Assembly: GCA_036924085.1 (NCBI GenBank)
Contig: JAVGWX010000003.1
Coordinates: forward strand, 129,742,023 to 129,806,022
Length of the DNA stretch: 64,000 nt
Origin: Ariolimax columbianus
Lineage: Eukaryota; Mollusca; Gastropoda; Stylommatophora; Arionidae
Direction of reading: 5' to 3'
In this document: positions 13,641-24,395 of the stretch, piece by piece
Numbering within the stretch: position 1 is the stretch's first letter
Layout of the letters: each line of letters opens with the position of its first letter
Notes under the pieces: generated by a model
Databases searched by the model: none
What the model was told of the DNA's origin: nothing
The model's input: the letters and a program-made list of their open reading frames with translations, nothing else
Position numbers and translations under genes: made by a program

Positions 13641-14557
13641 AAACATCCATAGTAAGATTCAAAATATAACTACTCACAACTGCGTCTGCCATTGTCACCA
13701 CGATATCCATTATCACAATATCCTTGTAATGCATAGATGTAGCTACACATACCTCAAACTAGACACTGTACAACTATATCGTTCAACACAACCACTACCA
13801 CAACATACAGTAAATGATGCACTTTGAACTTAAAATACACCTCACTAGAATGTGAACTACTGTCAAATCGCCACCTTAACAATGATCATTGCCACTGTGT
13901 ATGGGATTCCGGTAAAAAGAACTACCCACCCGTTTATTCCTATATACTTTTAGGATATTGTATCCACAGCTCGGTTTTATGATTCGTGTGAATGGTATGG
14001 TGTGCAAAGACATTTTCTTAGCCTTGTTTTTGAGAGCAGAACGCGTTCTACTATGTGTTGCACCTTACGGGCATTTTTAAATGGGATTATTTTATATAGC
14101 GATAATCCCTTCCTTACCCTTGTGCATGTTTGTGCTGTCAGCAGTCCCACACTAACCACTTTGCTGTATAGCACCCCCTCCCTCTTCCCTCTCCCATTTC
14201 TACCCGTGCAAAGGTGAAAAGACATGTTTGGAGACTTCTTCCATAGAAGTAAAGGCGGCCAGGGTGATGCTGACCACATCACACATCATCCTTTATATGC
14301 CGTGGGTCACGAAATAATATGGGCCTAACGCCATATTTCCTATACGCCGAACGGCGTGAAACAAATCTTTACTTTTGTGTTTGTTTACATTAGAGTGGTT
14401 GCAAGTAAGTAAATATTCATTTCGTCATTGGCTGGTAAATGATCTCTAGCGTGTCGCAAATTGACGAAACATAAATAGCACTGGTACATAATCTGTCCAC
14501 TTTGTAACTCTGACAGAGCAGCCTGTTTAGATAGGTCGCTCGTCAGACTTTCATTCA
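13641..14557. other. No gene recognised
   Basis: About 900 bases with no recognisable feature. The open frames on both strands at 13977-14282 have no family resemblance. Confidence 0.5.
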
Positions 14558-15080
14558 CACTTTAACATGGAGTGACGTTTAGATGAATCACCCTTCAAGC
14601 TTTCAAACTAACATGGAGTGACGTTTAGATGAATCACCCTTCAAGCTTTCAGACTTTAACATGGAGGGACGTTTAGATGAATCACCCTTCAAGCTTTCAA
14701 ACTAACATGGAGTGACGTTTAGATGAATCACCCTTCAAGCTTTCAGACTTTAACATGGAGTGACGTTTAGATGAATCCCCCTTCAAGCTTTCAGACTTTA
14801 ACATGGAGTGACGTTTAGATGAATCACCCTTCAAGCTTTCAGACTGTAACATGGAGTGACGTTTAGATGAATCACCCTTCAAGCTATCATACTTTAACAT
14901 GGAGTGACTTTTAGATGAATCACCCTTCAAGCTTTCAGACTTTAACATGGAGTAACGTTTAGATGAATCACCCTTCAAGCTTTCAAACTAACATGGAGTG
15001 ACGTTTAGATGAATCACTCATCAGGCTTTTACTTTTTAACATGAAGTGACACAATAAGATGAATCACCCTTCATACTATC
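14558..15080. repeat. 46/48-bp minisatellite
   Basis: About ten tandem units start AACATGGAGTGACGTTTAGA, continue TGAATCACCCTTCAAGCTTT, and end either CAAACT (46 bp) or CAGACTTT (48 bp). Consecutive 48-bp units keep one minus-strand frame open (14697-14978) with a 16-residue repeat, considered an artefact. The last units toward 15080 are degraded. Confidence 0.95.
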
Positions 15081-16383
15081 ACAAATACATGTCCAATGTG
15101 ATTTCTTCGGATACGGGTATCAAGCTTAGAACGAAAATTCTGCAGCAGTTGTTAGTATATTCGCAAGCAAACAAACTAGCAACAACGATTTAGAAGCCAA
15201 GCGTATTGTATGACCTTGAAAATTAAATGTATGTCATACAGTGAATGTCCGGGGTCCCATTCGATATCAATAATTTCTCGTCTGCTGTTCGATGTATGCG
15301 TATATTGAGTGTATCTCCACTTAGCGCCTATTTTTCAGGTCCACAAAGGCGTAATCTTACTCATTGTGGGAATTCAACATCAACAACTGAGTATTTTACT
15401 TATACTTGATTTTGCCACTGTGATCACTGTTTTATTGTTACAGACTCACTAGCCTTGGAATTGTACATATTCACTAACGAAGGAGTTTCCGCTTGTTTAC
15501 AGATTAACTAGTCTGAGTTTTCTTAGTTCATATATTCTATACCTTTGCTGTTTCGCTTTGTTTTGTTTTCCTGTTGTTATCACTGCATCTGAAGCACATG
15601 GTGACTACTGCCCTCCCTATTACATGTTCTCATTATGCAATTATCAAAAACACTCATTTTTATGGTGCGCTATCTCGCAGTGGCAATTTCAGCAACATGT
15701 CACCATACACAATAACGACGTTAGGTTGACGAATAACTTTCTTTATTAACCAGTAAAATTAACCATACATATCCTACCCTGGATATCACCTGATATCTTT
15801 TTATTTTATTTATTGTAGCTCTTTTCTAAACATCCTGAAGTCTAAAAATCATCTCTGCAGTATTTATTGTTAATCTGATCCAGTTTATAAGGCACTGGTA
15901 TCGGTCACACAGAGAACATGGAACACTATTTAAACTTGTCACGAAAGAACATATCTCATCGCAGAAGTCATGATGTTAGTGTCGATAATTTACGTGAATT
16001 TTTAAGTGGCCCAAACACTGCATGACTCGCCAGATGTAAATCATGTTTCATGCACCGACAGAACTCAAATATCCCTAAATGTTTGATTGTTGTTAAAGCG
16101 GAAACGTATGAATAGTTGATGGCTCTGACAATATTACGGTAATGATTGTGCTCATCCACTTAAACTCTTTACATGGCACCGAGGTGCACACTATGGCATT
16201 TCCCTGGGGCATATATGGCTTTCGTCCCACCCATCTATCACGATCATCCACACACAAATATGCACACATCCGCAAGCCAACACACGGATACATACCAGCA
16301 CTTCCATTAAAATTATGTAGCTTTTCTACAAAACTTTCTCAGTACTGATAGTAATTCCTTTGGTCTTATCGTTGCTCACTCTT
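15081..16383. other. No gene recognised
   Basis: No identifiable gene, RNA or repeat array is seen in these 1.3 kb. Confidence 0.5.
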
Positions 16384-17215
16384 CTCATTTCTAATGAAAC
16401 ATAAAGCTCCAACATTTCTAACGAAACATAAAGCTCCAACATTTCTAATGAAAACGAAAGCTCCAATATTTGTAATGAAACATAAAGCTCCAACATTTCT
16501 AACGAAACATAAAGCTCTAACATTTCTAATGAAAACGAAAGCTCCAATATTTGTAATGAAACATAAAGCTCCAATATTTCTAATGAAAACGAAAGCTCCA
16601 ATATTTATAATGAAACATAAAGCTCCAATATTTCTAATGAAAACGAAAGCTCCAATATTTATAATGAAACATAACGCTCCAACATTTCTAACGAAACATA
16701 AAGCTCCAACATTTCTAACGAAACATGAAGCTCCAACATTTCTAACGAAACATGAAGCTCCAACATTTCTAACGAAACATGAAGCTCCAACATTTCTAAC
16801 GAAACATAAAGCTCCAGCGTTTGTAACGAAAAATAAAGCTCTAACATTTCTAATGAAAAATAAAGCTCCAATATTTCTAATGAAACATAAAGCACCAACA
16901 TTTCTAATGAAAGGTAAAGCTCCAACATCTCTAATGGAATATGAAGCACCAACATTTATAATTGAACATAAAGCTAAACAATTTATTAAAAAAACATGAA
17001 GCTCCGATATTTGAAATAAAACATAAAGCTCCATTATTTCTAATTTAACATAAAACTCAAACATTTTTAATGAAATACAGCTCCATACATTTCCAATATT
17101 TGTCAGTAACCATAAATCTCCCTCATTCCTATTGAAACATGAAGCACTAACATTTCGTTTGAAACATAAAGTTCTAACATTTCTAATGAAACAAAAAGCT
17201 ATAATATGTTTAATC
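16384..17215. repeat. 27-bp minisatellite with higher-order structure
   Basis: About 30 tandem units of AACATTTCTAATGAAACATA plus AAGCTCC. Between about 16440 and 16670 two unit types alternate (GAAACATAAAG and GAAAACGAAAG), giving a 54-bp higher-order period. From 16680 to 16800 the units become nearly identical. After 16980 the array decays. All frames stay open because 27 is a multiple of three; the plus-strand frame 16394-16999 reads as a nine-residue repeat (KHKAPTFLT-type) and is considered non-coding. Confidence 0.95.
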
Positions 17216-17727
17216 AAAAATAAAATGTATGCCATTTTTGTTGTATGTAATGAATCCTTCCTTCATTTCGCCCAGATGCTGCTTTTATTACACATTCCGT
17301 TGCTTTTGTGTTTTCTGTTATCCTAACTTTCCCTTGTCACGAGGATTGCATTAAAGGACATGTATGCTTTTGATTCAGGTTGCGTTGTAAAAGTGTATGA
17401 AATCAGCACTGTCTCTCTATTCTGCAATGTTGCGCTAGTTAATATGGGTTTCTCTTGTATGTAATGATGTCTAAATTATTGCTTTTGGCATCTGGCGCGA
17501 CATATGTGAATAAGTGAAGGTCTGAGGTTCGTACTTGATTGTTTGGTTGCATGCCATGTATCTGTGCCATACATTTGTTAAATAGCTTATTCTATTTTCA
17601 TGAGAAAAAGATGCAAGCTGCAGCTTTGAAATGAAAGAGGAGAAAGAAAGGCTGGCTTCGAGACATTTTGTTACTTCATGAATGTTACACCCATAGGCGT
17701 GCCAAAATAACAGTGACGTTGGCTCAA

Positions 17728-17895
17728 CTAAATAGTACAGAGGCGAATAGTCTACTAAATAGTACAGAGGCGAATAGTCTACTAAATAGTACAGAGGAGA
17801 ATAGTCTACTAAATAGTACAGATGAGAATAGTCAACTAAATAGTATAACGAGAATATTCTACTTAATAGGATAGAAGAGACAAGTCTACTAAATT
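17728..17895. repeat. 27-bp minisatellite
   Basis: About six units of ACTAAATAGTACAGAGGCGA plus ATAGTCT, degrading rightwards. Confidence 0.92.
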
Positions 17896-18079
17896 AAGAT
17901 GATACTATAATATTTGTATCTTTTCTTCTCTTTTTTCCATTTGGCTCCTTGTGAAGCATACGACCATCGCTAATGATAGCCATCAAAAGAAACCTATATC
18001 AGAGCTCTATGTACTCACATACTAATGTGGTGTATGTATGCGGCAATTTCATTTCAATAAGAAGACTGCTAGCTTCGTG

Positions 18080-18100
18080 TTCTTCTTCTTCTTCTTCTTC
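18080..18100 (-). repeat. LINE 3' tail, (GAA)7
   Basis: Seven TTC triplets on the plus strand are the (GAA)n tail of the minus-strand LINE. The same kind of tail follows the other two copies, at about 39815-39848 and 42646-42656. Confidence 0.9.
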
Positions 18101-18108
18101 GTACGCAG

Positions 18109-21009
18109 TCAGACAGTAACCATTATTTTTTCGAAAAAAGCGGCGGTCATCCTGAGGCTCTCGCCACTGCCATAGAGCTTGTCTTGCAGTTCCACTGGTA
18201 ATGGCCACATCTGCTCTCTCTGATCCTCGTATGTCGGGCAGTTCTGCAGCAGATGTTCAGAGGTCATTTTACCAGTACCGCACGGGCATTCGTCGGTACA
18301 CCCTATCTTCAATTTGTTGAATAGGTGGTACCTCAGTCTGTTGTGGCCAGTGCAAAGTCTTAAGACAACGACCTGCTCTCTTCGGTTCAACTGGTAATAG
18401 GCATCGTTTTTGGTGTAACCAGTATGTTTGGTTTCCCATTTGTTCATGTATCTGGCTTTGATAAGCCGTTTTGACTCTTCGTACGTCATACTGGTATCTG
18501 TTTGTGGTAGTCTTGCACCTTCTTTTGCCAGTCTGTCTGCCTCCTCGTTGCCTTGGATGTTGCAGTGTGACGGAACCCACTGTACCACTACCCTTTTTGG
18601 TGCGGACTGCTGGCACAGTTTGCATAGTGCTGCTCTTAAGTCATTAAGCTCAGTGTTTTTCTGGCTTTTTAGCGCTGTGACTACGGCGAGAGCATCTGTC
18701 AGCAGGACTATATGGCTCTCATTTTCACTGTGTGTCACCATTTCTTCCACTGCCGCCCTCAGTGCCTCTGCCTCCGTTCTGAAATTGCTTGTGTACTTAC
18801 CAGTAGCGAGTGACAGTGTTATTTGTCTGCCATTTGGTAGGTTCAGGAATGCTCCTGCCCCTCCGTTCTGTGTAGTGTTTGTTTCAGAACCGTCGGTGTA
18901 TGCGTGGGTCCAGTCCATGCTTGGGTAGCTTTTCGTTATGAAGCTTAGGGTAGTATCTCTCCTTTCTTTTTCAGTCTGGCAGTTTTTGTTTGCAATACCT
19001 GGTATATTTTCTACCACTTCTGGAAATATATCCTGCCTCCAGGTAGGTTTTCGTACAGTATTGATGGGTTTTGGTATTGTTAGTGCGTTTATGGGATCTT
19101 CGTGCATCTTTGCTTTGGCTATTTCTGCAAAGTTTCTCCGCTTTAGTTTCCCATTTCCCAAATTGTTTAGTCTCTGGTGCATTGGATGGTCAGTCAGTCT
19201 TCGGAGTTTCTCTGACTGCAGCTGGGCTCTGCAGTCTCTTCTATCGGTCATGGATTGCAGTTTTGTAATCTTTTCAAGTTCTACAATTGGCGTTGACTTC
19301 ATGCCACCTGTTATAATTCTCATGGCTTGGTTTTGAAGTTTGTTAACTTTATCGAAGTTCGCCTTTGCTGCTGTTGTCCATGCCGCAATGCCATACTCGA
19401 GAACTGGTCTCACTCTTCCAGTATACAGTTTCTTTAGTATGCCTTCGTCTGCTCCCCAGCTTGTGCCAGCAAGTTTCCTCATGATTGCCATTCTTTCTCT
19501 GGCTTTCATTCGGTTTCTCTCAATCTGACTTTTCCATGTCATGCGCCGATCAAATGTGACTCCCAGATAGGTTGGGTTGTCGTTTGGCTGCAGGAATTTG
19601 CCATTTAGACTTAATTTGGTACTTTGGAGTTTTAATGAAAGCGAGAATATTGTGCATGTGGTTTTCTCCTCGTTTATTTTGACCAGCCATGAGTTCGCCC
19701 ACTCTTCCAGCGATGTTAGGGCCGTCTGCATCCGATTTCTTGCTATGGTGAGATTCTTTTCAGAGGTCCACATAGCCAGATCGTCTGCAAACATTGAGCT
19801 ATGGACTCTTCTTGGTATATTCTCTGTAATATCGTTTATATATACCAGGAAGAGTGTGGGTGACAATACTCCCCCTTGGGGTACTCCCTGCTCGAGTGTC
19901 ACCTTTTTGCTCATCTGCCCTTGTACTTGGACTCTGGTCGTTCTTTGTTTGAGGTAGTGGTTGATCCACTTGTACATCTTCCCACCGACATCACTTCTTC
20001 TTAGCTTGACTCTAAGTCCATCCTTCCAGACTTTGTCAAATGCCTTTTCCAGATCCACCCAAACAGCTACTGTGTGTTTCTGTGCCTGGTAGGCATCTTC
20101 TATCTCCTGGGCTATGAGGATGACCTGGTCCTCAGTGGATCTGGGCTGTCTGAAGCCGGCTTGCTGTGGAATTAGTATTCGTTTTTCTTCCAGATGCCAC
20201 ATCAGTCTGGTGTTTATCATCCGTTCCATCAGCTTGCCGACACAGCTCAGTAGGCTGATGGGTCTGTATCCATTTGGATCTGTTTTATCCTTTCCTGTTT
20301 TTGGTACTGGTACCAGTATTGCGTCTTTCCATGCCTGGGGTACAATACCCCTTTTCCAGCTTTGGTTCAGGACTGATAGTAATTTCCTCTTCGCTGTTTG
20401 GCCCAGCCCCATCAGCATTTCGTTTGTGATCCCGTCTTTTCCGGGAGATTTCCTTTTCTTTAGTGTTCTCATAGCCTCTTCCATTTCGCGCATTGCTAGT
20501 TTGGCCATCATGTGCTCTTCAGGAGCCGTATTTATGTTTTCGTGTTCCTTTAGCTCTTCGCTAATGTCTGTATGCTTATCTGCAGGGACCTCGTTGTGGT
20601 TTGCTCTGGCATAGTGATCGACAAAGGCGTTAGCGGCTTTCTTACCTGTGATCAAGTTCTCGCCCTGCTTGATAGTAATTTGTTTATTTGACGGGGTTTC
20701 GTCGTTCATGGCTCTGACTAGCTTCCATAGCTTGTTCCCGTCTTTGTCCAGGTTTAGACTTTCCGTTTTATTTTTCCAGCTTTCTCTTGCTGTTTGCCTG
20801 AGAGTGTGTTTGTACTTCGCCGCGGCGGCTTTGAGGGCGATGTTTGCCTCCATGGATTTTTCTCGCTCTGCCATGTTCCTAGCATTTGTTACTGCATCTT
20901 CCACTTTCTGCAACTCATCATTCCAGTAGGGCTTATAGTTTTTCCTAGCTCCTCTTGGGATGGTATCAGTGGCGGCTTGCATTATTGCCTTGCTTAGGCT
21001 CTCTACCAT
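18109..21009 (-). CDS. LINE ORF2 main part: reverse transcriptase, RNase H and C-terminal zinc motif
   Basis: This uninterrupted 966-codon frame encodes the enzyme that would copy LINE RNA at the target site. The reverse transcriptase spans roughly residues 190-480: KSPGKDGI near 188, LVPVPKTGK near 232, NGYRPISLLS near 246, the first catalytic Asp in VWVDLEKAFD (D319), QGVPQGGVLSP near 374 and the FADD box at 407-410. A thumb/connection region follows. RNase H lies at about 700-830, with D706 in YTDGS, an acidic pair at E746/E748, D772 in LLTDALAV, H815 in WVPSHCN and D825 in NEEADRLA, so its catalytic residues look complete. After it comes a Cys/His motif C904-x3-C908-x-C910-x8-H919-x4-C924. 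The first Met is not the true start: the natural frame continues upstream to about 21105 and joins the endonuclease, but a one-base shift separates them. Function today is doubtful for that reason. Confidence 0.9.
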   Translation of the reverse strand: MVESLSKAIMQAATDTIPRGARKNYKPYWNDELQKVEDAVTNARNMAEREKSMEANIALKAAAAKYKHTLRQTARESWKNKTESLNLDKDGNKLWKLVRAMNDETPSNKQITIKQGENLITGKKAANAFVDHYARANHNEVPADKHTDISEELKEHENINTAPEEHMMAKLAMREMEEAMRTLKKRKSPGKDGITNEMLMGLGQTAKRKLLSVLNQSWKRGIVPQAWKDAILVPVPKTGKDKTDPNGYRPISLLSCVGKLMERMINTRLMWHLEEKRILIPQQAGFRQPRSTEDQVILIAQEIEDAYQAQKHTVAVWVDLEKAFDKVWKDGLRVKLRRSDVGGKMYKWINHYLKQRTTRVQVQGQMSKKVTLEQGVPQGGVLSPTLFLVYINDITENIPRRVHSSMFADDLAMWTSEKNLTIARNRMQTALTSLEEWANSWLVKINEEKTTCTIFSLSLKLQSTKLSLNGKFLQPNDNPTYLGVTFDRRMTWKSQIERNRMKARERMAIMRKLAGTSWGADEGILKKLYTGRVRPVLEYGIAAWTTAAKANFDKVNKLQNQAMRIITGGMKSTPIVELEKITKLQSMTDRRDCRAQLQSEKLRRLTDHPMHQRLNNLGNGKLKRRNFAEIAKAKMHEDPINALTIPKPINTVRKPTWRQDIFPEVVENIPGIANKNCQTEKERRDTTLSFITKSYPSMDWTHAYTDGSETNTTQNGGAGAFLNLPNGRQITLSLATGKYTSNFRTEAEALRAAVEEMVTHSENESHIVLLTDALAVVTALKSQKNTELNDLRAALCKLCQQSAPKRVVVQWVPSHCNIQGNEEADRLAKEGARLPQTDTSMTYEESKRLIKARYMNKWETKHTGYTKNDAYYQLNRREQVVVLRLCTGHNRLRYHLFNKLKIGCTDECPCGTGKMTSEHLLQNCPTYEDQREQMWPLPVELQDKLYGSGESLRMTAAFFEKIMVTV

Positions 21010-21043
21010 AGGCTTGATTTTTGAGTGTCGTGTGTTGATGGTT

Positions 21044-22018
21044 TCACACAGCCCATCTGTCAGGATTGCAAATCTGTCCCAGTCGGCTCGTTTGTAATTC
21101 CAACGTGGGAGCGGTTTTTGTTTCCTGTGGGCCTACTTCCATGTCAATGGTTAGTCTGATCGGCCTGTGGTCGCTACCTGCCAGTTGGTTTAGCACCTGG
21201 CGGTCTATTTTATGGTGTATGTCCTGTGTGGAGAAGGCCAAATCTGGAGTCGAGGTGGTATGCCATGTTCTTCAATAGAAGCTAGGGCTATCCTCCAGCC
21301 TATTGATTAGGGAGAGATTTGCATCTATCTCCCAATCTTCCACTTCGTCACTTCTGCTGTCTGTGTCAGAGTATCCCCATCTCTCCGAGTGGCTGTTGAA
21401 ATCTCCAACTACTATGCAGTTGGAGTCGCTGACCTCCATACTCGAGAGCGATAGGTCTCTATTTGGTGGTCCGTACAGATTGAAAATGCGGAGCTTCGTC
21501 TCTTGGGCCATTATGTCAACTCCTACAATATCTGCTTGTCCGGTGTGATTGACAGATACCGCGCTACTCGGTATGCAGTTTCTGGTCAGTATCAGGACCC
21601 CTCCTTTGTGGCCTTCTCTATCTAGACGGAAGGTCTGGTATCCTCTGATTGAGAATTTATGGTTATTGTTGAGGTGCGTTTCCTGGATACATGCCACGTC
21701 AATCTTACCTTCATGCAGGTGGTGTGTTAGGGAAAGTTTTTTGTTAATGACTCCCTCCGCATTCCACTGTAGTATTTTGAGGGTCTTGAGGTTTTGGCCA
21801 ATAGAAGTTGCCCCATAGCCATGTGCCTTGACTCCACGACACATGGGTGGGTGACCACCAGTAGTCAAGGGTGGGCCCCTTCGAGACGTGAGGCCCGGCA
21901 CTATCGCTGCCTGTCGGGACTCCGCAGGATGAGCGCCATGCGTTTTTCTGATAGGTTGTACTGCCATCATACTGCGATTTACGTTGCACTGTTTTGTTAG
22001 GCTTGCGGCCCCATGCAT
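21044..22018 (-). pseudogene. LINE ORF2 N-terminal AP-endonuclease domain, interrupted
   Basis: The first 248 codons (22018-21272) contain the apurinic/apyrimidinic-type endonuclease that nicks the target DNA. Visible motifs are LQWNAEG (residues 83-89), IQETH (111-115), GGVLILTR (139-146), NLYGPPN (180-186) and VGDFNSH (204-210). A TGA at 21272-21274 interrupts the frame. In the same frame the domain continues and shows the terminal SDHRPI motif (about 21165-21185). Near the three G at 21106-21108 (plus strand) the frame shifts by one base relative to the downstream reverse transcriptase. The product is therefore not translatable as one protein here. A Met at 22018 is a candidate start, about 80 residues before the endonuclease core. 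Confidence 0.85.
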
Positions 22019-22149
22019 CCGATTTCAACAGGCGTTTCTGTAGGGATGCCCTCCTTAGCCTTTGGCTGTCCCTAGCCTATCTGCAAGGCAGCAGTTGTTT
22101 ATGATCAGAGTTGTCTCTCTTATGGAAGTTGTCTTACTAGACTATCGAG

Positions 22150-23006
22150 TCTTCACTACTCGTGTCTATAGGGTGCAATGATAATATGTGAGATGATATA
22201 TGAGATGGACTGGTTTACCCGGAAGAGAGGCAGTCCAGTGTGTCTGTATCCCAGGATCGTCACGTCCTGCCAGAAACGTAGCATTTGCATGTGAGTGGGG
22301 TATCTCTTTTTCCTTTTATTTTCTTGGCTTCTATGCAGGGATGGTACGCCTAGCATTCCCCGCCACCTGGGGTGTTGACACAGTGGGGCAGGTGTGCAAT
22401 GTCCGCTGGTCTGCATTTCTTCTGCGTCCAGCATGATAGTTATATGGCTGATAGCGTACAGAGGTAGATATCGTAGCCGGTGTGCATTTAGCAAGAGAAC
22501 AAGCCTGGTAATGTCTCAGAGATGTTGTTCGCCTGGTGTGCGGACAACTCTCATGGTCAGTGGTTGAGTCTTGACAGTTCACAGTGAGGTGGCTGCTCTA
22601 CTGTTTTCGACACCCCGACCAGGTACTAAGTCTTTGGTTGGTGGTTTCGCACCCAATCGCCGTATAAGGTGAGTATCAAGCAGTTGTCCGCCCGCTTTGA
22701 TTGGCGGACGGCAAGGACCTCTTACTGTGGCTCTACCTGATAGGGCTGGGGCGCAAGCCCCAGATCCCGAGCATGTAGGAGCCTCCCATTGCAGTGGTGC
22801 TGAGATTTTGGGCGGGATTGCGGCTTACAAGGGTTCGGCCGTAATCCCCCACATGGTAGCCTCGCGCCCTTGGCTTATCAGCCTGGTACGTGAACCAAAG
22901 TGTCTGCGGCTCCTCTCGATTTGAGCTGGTTTTCCGTAGCAACGCCCTGTCATTTGTAGGGTAAAACTGACCTGTCTTCAGATGATCTATTTCCAGCACC
23001 CGTTCA
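22150..23006 (-). other. LINE 5' region; possible decayed ORF1
   Basis: Upstream of the endonuclease no long frame survives. Between about 22470 and 22260 the three minus-strand frames contain scattered Cys/His-rich pieces (for example HCVNTPGGGEC, then a stop, then AYHPCIEAKK) that could be a decayed zinc-knuckle ORF1 of the kind usual in I-type LINEs. This is weak. The stretch from 22600 to 23006 has a GC-rich block (22745-22765 with a short GGGGC/GCCCC palindrome) and may be 5' untranslated sequence. An 88-codon open frame at 22733-22999 has no family resemblance. Confidence 0.35.
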
Positions 23007-23016
23007 CTTCGTGTTC

Positions 23017-24395
23017 AACTCTGCTTAGTCGCATTTTGTGACATGAAGGATGTTCATTGGACCCTTTATATTTTACTCTGTAAGGGATCCATTGATCCAT
23101 ACCATACCCATTTGTTCCTTCAATTATAGAATGATGTATCTTGAAATGGAGCATGTCGTTAATCACACCAGACCTGATACTATTTGAGTAATCTCGCCAT
23201 CAGAATAGGTTGACATTTCATGACACGCGAGAGAGCTGTAATCATGTGTGTTGCGTGACCTCATTTGCATCTTCTTGTCATGTTCAGCACGCGGTGTACT
23301 GTTCCATGTATGTTAAAACTGGTTTGTTCCATCTCCCTAGCATGCATCGTTAAATGTACATTAATCATATTTGCTCAGATTCTTCCATGCGTAGTAATCT
23401 ACCACACATCACTTCAGAGTTTCAAGAGCCTGCCATTGTGTGCCTCGTTCACGAAGCCTGACCCCCAACACTGTTTGCAATCGGTATGTTTGAACAGTAC
23501 CAGCAGTTCTATAGGCCGTCACAGCTATTCTAACTACTTCCACAAACTGATGTTCCAAGGCTATCGTTCATGCATTTCCAAGCAGATCGGGATTTTTGTT
23601 CACTCTACACTATTTAAACATTGCTAATATTTCCTATTTATTGTATTACGCAGACTTAGATTTTGATTTTTACTGAACAGTTTCCTAAACGGCTTGTGTG
23701 TAACGGAGACGGAGAATGAAGGTCCCTGCCGTTATGAGACAGTATCTTAAATAATTGCTAACAGTTAAAAGATACTCACTGCCCCAAATGAGACCATATC
23801 TTAAGTAACTGCACACATGTAAGGTCACTTATCGCTGCAATGAGAGCATACCTTAAAAAGCTGATAACAGTTAAGGTCACTTTCACAATGAGACCATATT
23901 TTAAGAAGCTGATAACAGTGCGGCCTAATCCCACTTGGATGAGACACTCTTCAGATCACATCCTTCCATTAACATAGATCAGAATGCTACCTAGGAGTGG
24001 CGTAATATTCTGGGCTTGAAAAGAAAACAGTAGAATCATTACTCCATTTATGATACAAGAATAACAGAGAAAATATTTGGTTTTCCAAAGAGAAAAAAAA
24101 GAAAATATTTGGTTTTCCAAGAGAAAAAAAAGAAAATGTACTTTCCTCGCTAATGAGATTTCCTAAGTATAGTATTTTATGGAAGCGACATTTCTTCAGC
24201 ACAAGAACATAGAGCGCTTGACGCTGCATCATGAACATAAAAGAGACACGATTATTGCAAGTTAAGAGATTGACAAATATGTACACTGTTAGCATGTTAG
24301 ATGGAATAACCAGCTTAAAAATGGATTGTATATACAAGCTTACAACGCCAGTTCGGAAAATGAAAGACATAACATGCCGAAATGTATGACAATGT
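23017..24395. other. No gene recognised; short degenerate repeat inside
   Basis: Nothing coding is recognised. At 23736-23925 about four degenerate units of about 55 bases share GAGACCATATCTTAA and AAGGTCACTT. At 23023-23050 CTTAGTCGCATTTTGTGACA resembles the core of the SINE family at 30471, too short to call by itself. Confidence 0.5.

Larger units (their letters stand above)
18073..23013 (-). mobile_element. I/Jockey-type LINE with RNase H, copy 1, near full length
   Basis: The element runs on the minus strand from about 23006 to its (GAA)n tail, read as seven TTC triplets at 18080-18100. The tail is bordered by CTTCGTG (18073-18079), and the same seven bases, again followed by TTC, lie at 23007-23013, so the pair is a plausible target-site duplication and sets the size near 4.9 kb. 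Inside are an endonuclease part (21044-22018, broken) and an uninterrupted reverse transcriptase-RNase H part (18109-21009). The coding frame stops 8 bases before the tail, so there is almost no 3' untranslated region. Two more copies of the same family lie at 37509-39851 and 42238-42656. The 5' limit rests on the short duplication and is less certain than the 3' limit. Confidence 0.8.

Noticed and set aside
16394..16999. 201-codon open frame with nine-residue repeats, and the long open frames on the opposite strand (16366-17235)
   Set aside because: The 27-base unit is a multiple of three and lacks stops, so several frames on both strands stay open automatically. There is no signal peptide, unique flanking domain or other sign of a gene.
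18428..20929. Several 60-166-codon plus-strand open frames
   Set aside because: They are antisense shadows of the minus-strand LINE reverse transcriptase frame and show no domains of their own.
22733..22999. 88-codon minus-strand frame at the LINE 5' end as an ORF1
   Set aside because: No zinc knuckle, RRM or coiled-coil pattern, and compositionally ordinary; more likely chance in 5' untranslated sequence.
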